A stretch of 30,921 bases of DNA. Origin: SG-bin9 sp049323835. Lineage in GTDB: Bacteria; Pseudomonadota; Alphaproteobacteria; Rhizobiales; Xanthobacteraceae. Shown one piece after another: positions 30,459 to 30,921 of the stretch. The notes below the pieces were generated by a model, which saw nothing but the letters and a program-made list of their open reading frames with translations, was not told where the DNA came from and did no database searches. The translations under genes and the position numbers were made by a program. The stretch lies in assembly GCA_049323835.1 (NCBI GenBank), contig JBMOOJ010000022.1:1-30921 (forward strand), given 5' to 3'. Each line of letters begins with the position of its first letter. The first letter of the stretch is position 1.

Positions 30459-30848
30459 TCATGAACCGCGGCGTTTCGCCGTGACTTCGATCTCGATCTT
30501 CATCTCCGGCTTGTAGAGGCCCGCAACCACAAGCAGCGTCGCCGCCGGGCGGACCTCGCCGAGATACTCGCCGAACAGCGGGAAAACCGTGTCGGCGTCG
30601 TTGGCGTCGGTGATGTAGTAGGTTGCGCGGACGATGTCGGCCATCGCAAAGCCCGCCTCCTTCAGCGCGCCTTCGATGGTCTTGAAACAGTTCCGTGTCT
30701 GGGATGTGACATCCGCCGGCATCGACATGGTCGAGTAGTCGTAGCCGGTGGTTCCGGCGACGAAGCAGAAATCGCCGTCGACGACCGCGCGGCTGTAGCC
30801 GGCGACTTTCTCGAACGGCGATCCGGACGAAATCAGACGGCGGGACAT
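30459..30848 (-). CDS. Rid (YjgF/YER057c) family protein lacking the catalytic Arg
   Basis: 129 residues from ATG 30848, with GGAGG nine bases upstream. It has the Rid fold pattern: FVAGTTGYDYSTMSMP, TRNCFKTIEGALKEAGFAMADIVRATYYITD, and KIEIEVTAKRR at the end. In canonical RidA the segment is PARSCVEVARL, with Arg105 binding the 2-imino acid carboxylate. Here it is PAATLLVVAGL, so the Arg is Ala. The usual enamine/imine deaminase activity is therefore doubtful and a non-RidA subgroup is likely. It is upstream of homospermidine synthase on the same strand and may share its transcript. Confidence 0.88.
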   Translation of the reverse strand: MSRRLISSGSPFEKVAGYSRAVVDGDFCFVAGTTGYDYSTMSMPADVTSQTRNCFKTIEGALKEAGFAMADIVRATYYITDANDADTVFPLFGEYLGEVRPAATLLVVAGLYKPEMKIEIEVTAKRRGS

Positions 30849-30921
30849 TGGAAGACCTCCTTCGGGATTTGAGGCCCGAATTGCCGTTTCAGGGCGGGTA
30901 AATCAAGGGCGGATAAGGATA

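Overview
The window is about 31 kb of GC-rich DNA. It reads as the chromosome of an alphaproteobacterium in the Hyphomicrobiales, most likely the Bradyrhizobium/Rhodopseudomonas/Afipia group. Signs are the homospermidine synthase (477 codons, very close to the Blastochloris type), a DUF3095 protein, an exported caspase-fold protein, a possible EcfG-type promoter, and several intergenic palindromic repeats of kinds I recall from those genomes. I see no rRNA, tRNA, CRISPR array, transposase or phage gene. All genes are intact except the first, which the window edge cuts.

Layout. (1) 1-4320 is a carbamoyl-transfer module: DUF2877 (AllH-like, 3' end only), a 63-codon orphan of the FdrA C-terminal domain, DUF1116 (YlbE/AllG-like), FdrA lacking that C-terminal domain, and carbamate kinase. 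The last four genes are tightly packed behind a TTGACA promoter whose spacer holds a palindrome. (2) 4452-6526 (minus) is an OmpR/EnvZ-type two-component pair. Divergent from it is an exported beta-lactamase-fold hydrolase that ends in a clear terminator. (3) 8100-9836 (minus) is an exported thioredoxin-fold/DUF255 protein. (4) 9984-12686 (minus) is metE under a cobalamin riboswitch with a visible promoter. (5) 12741-19470 holds a PhyH-type dioxygenase divergent from DUF3095, then DUF2147, a MATE transporter and a GNAT acetyltransferase on the minus strand, then a secreted caspase-like protein with a TTG start. (6) 19574-20715 is Fe-superoxide dismutase and the CrcB/Fluc fluoride channel. (7) 20835-27080 is the metal region: two half-size permeases that look like the halves of one duplicated permease; a Zur-like box; a His-rich small membrane protein; znuC, znuB and znuA; a COG0523 zinc GTPase with a His tract; and a WD40 protein. 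(8) 27233-30848 is an exported intradiol dioxygenase, a small Pro-rich membrane protein, a thioesterase behind a doubled palindromic operator, homospermidine synthase, and a Rid-family protein that lacks the usual catalytic arginine.

How they fit. The first module would use a carbamoyl compound to make carbamoyl phosphate and then ATP (energy or nitrogen from ureide-like substrates). The zinc block is a coherent low-zinc response: uptake (ZnuABC), buffering (His-rich protein) and delivery (COG0523 GTPase). metE control matches the usual rule that the B12-independent enzyme is shut off when B12 is present.

The most interesting points are the detached FdrA C-terminal domain, the regulated promoter in front of it, the Zur box sitting on the start of a His-rich membrane peptide, the split permease pair, and the WD40 partner of the zinc GTPase. 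All assignments come from reading the translated sequence and from memory of the families; no database search was run.
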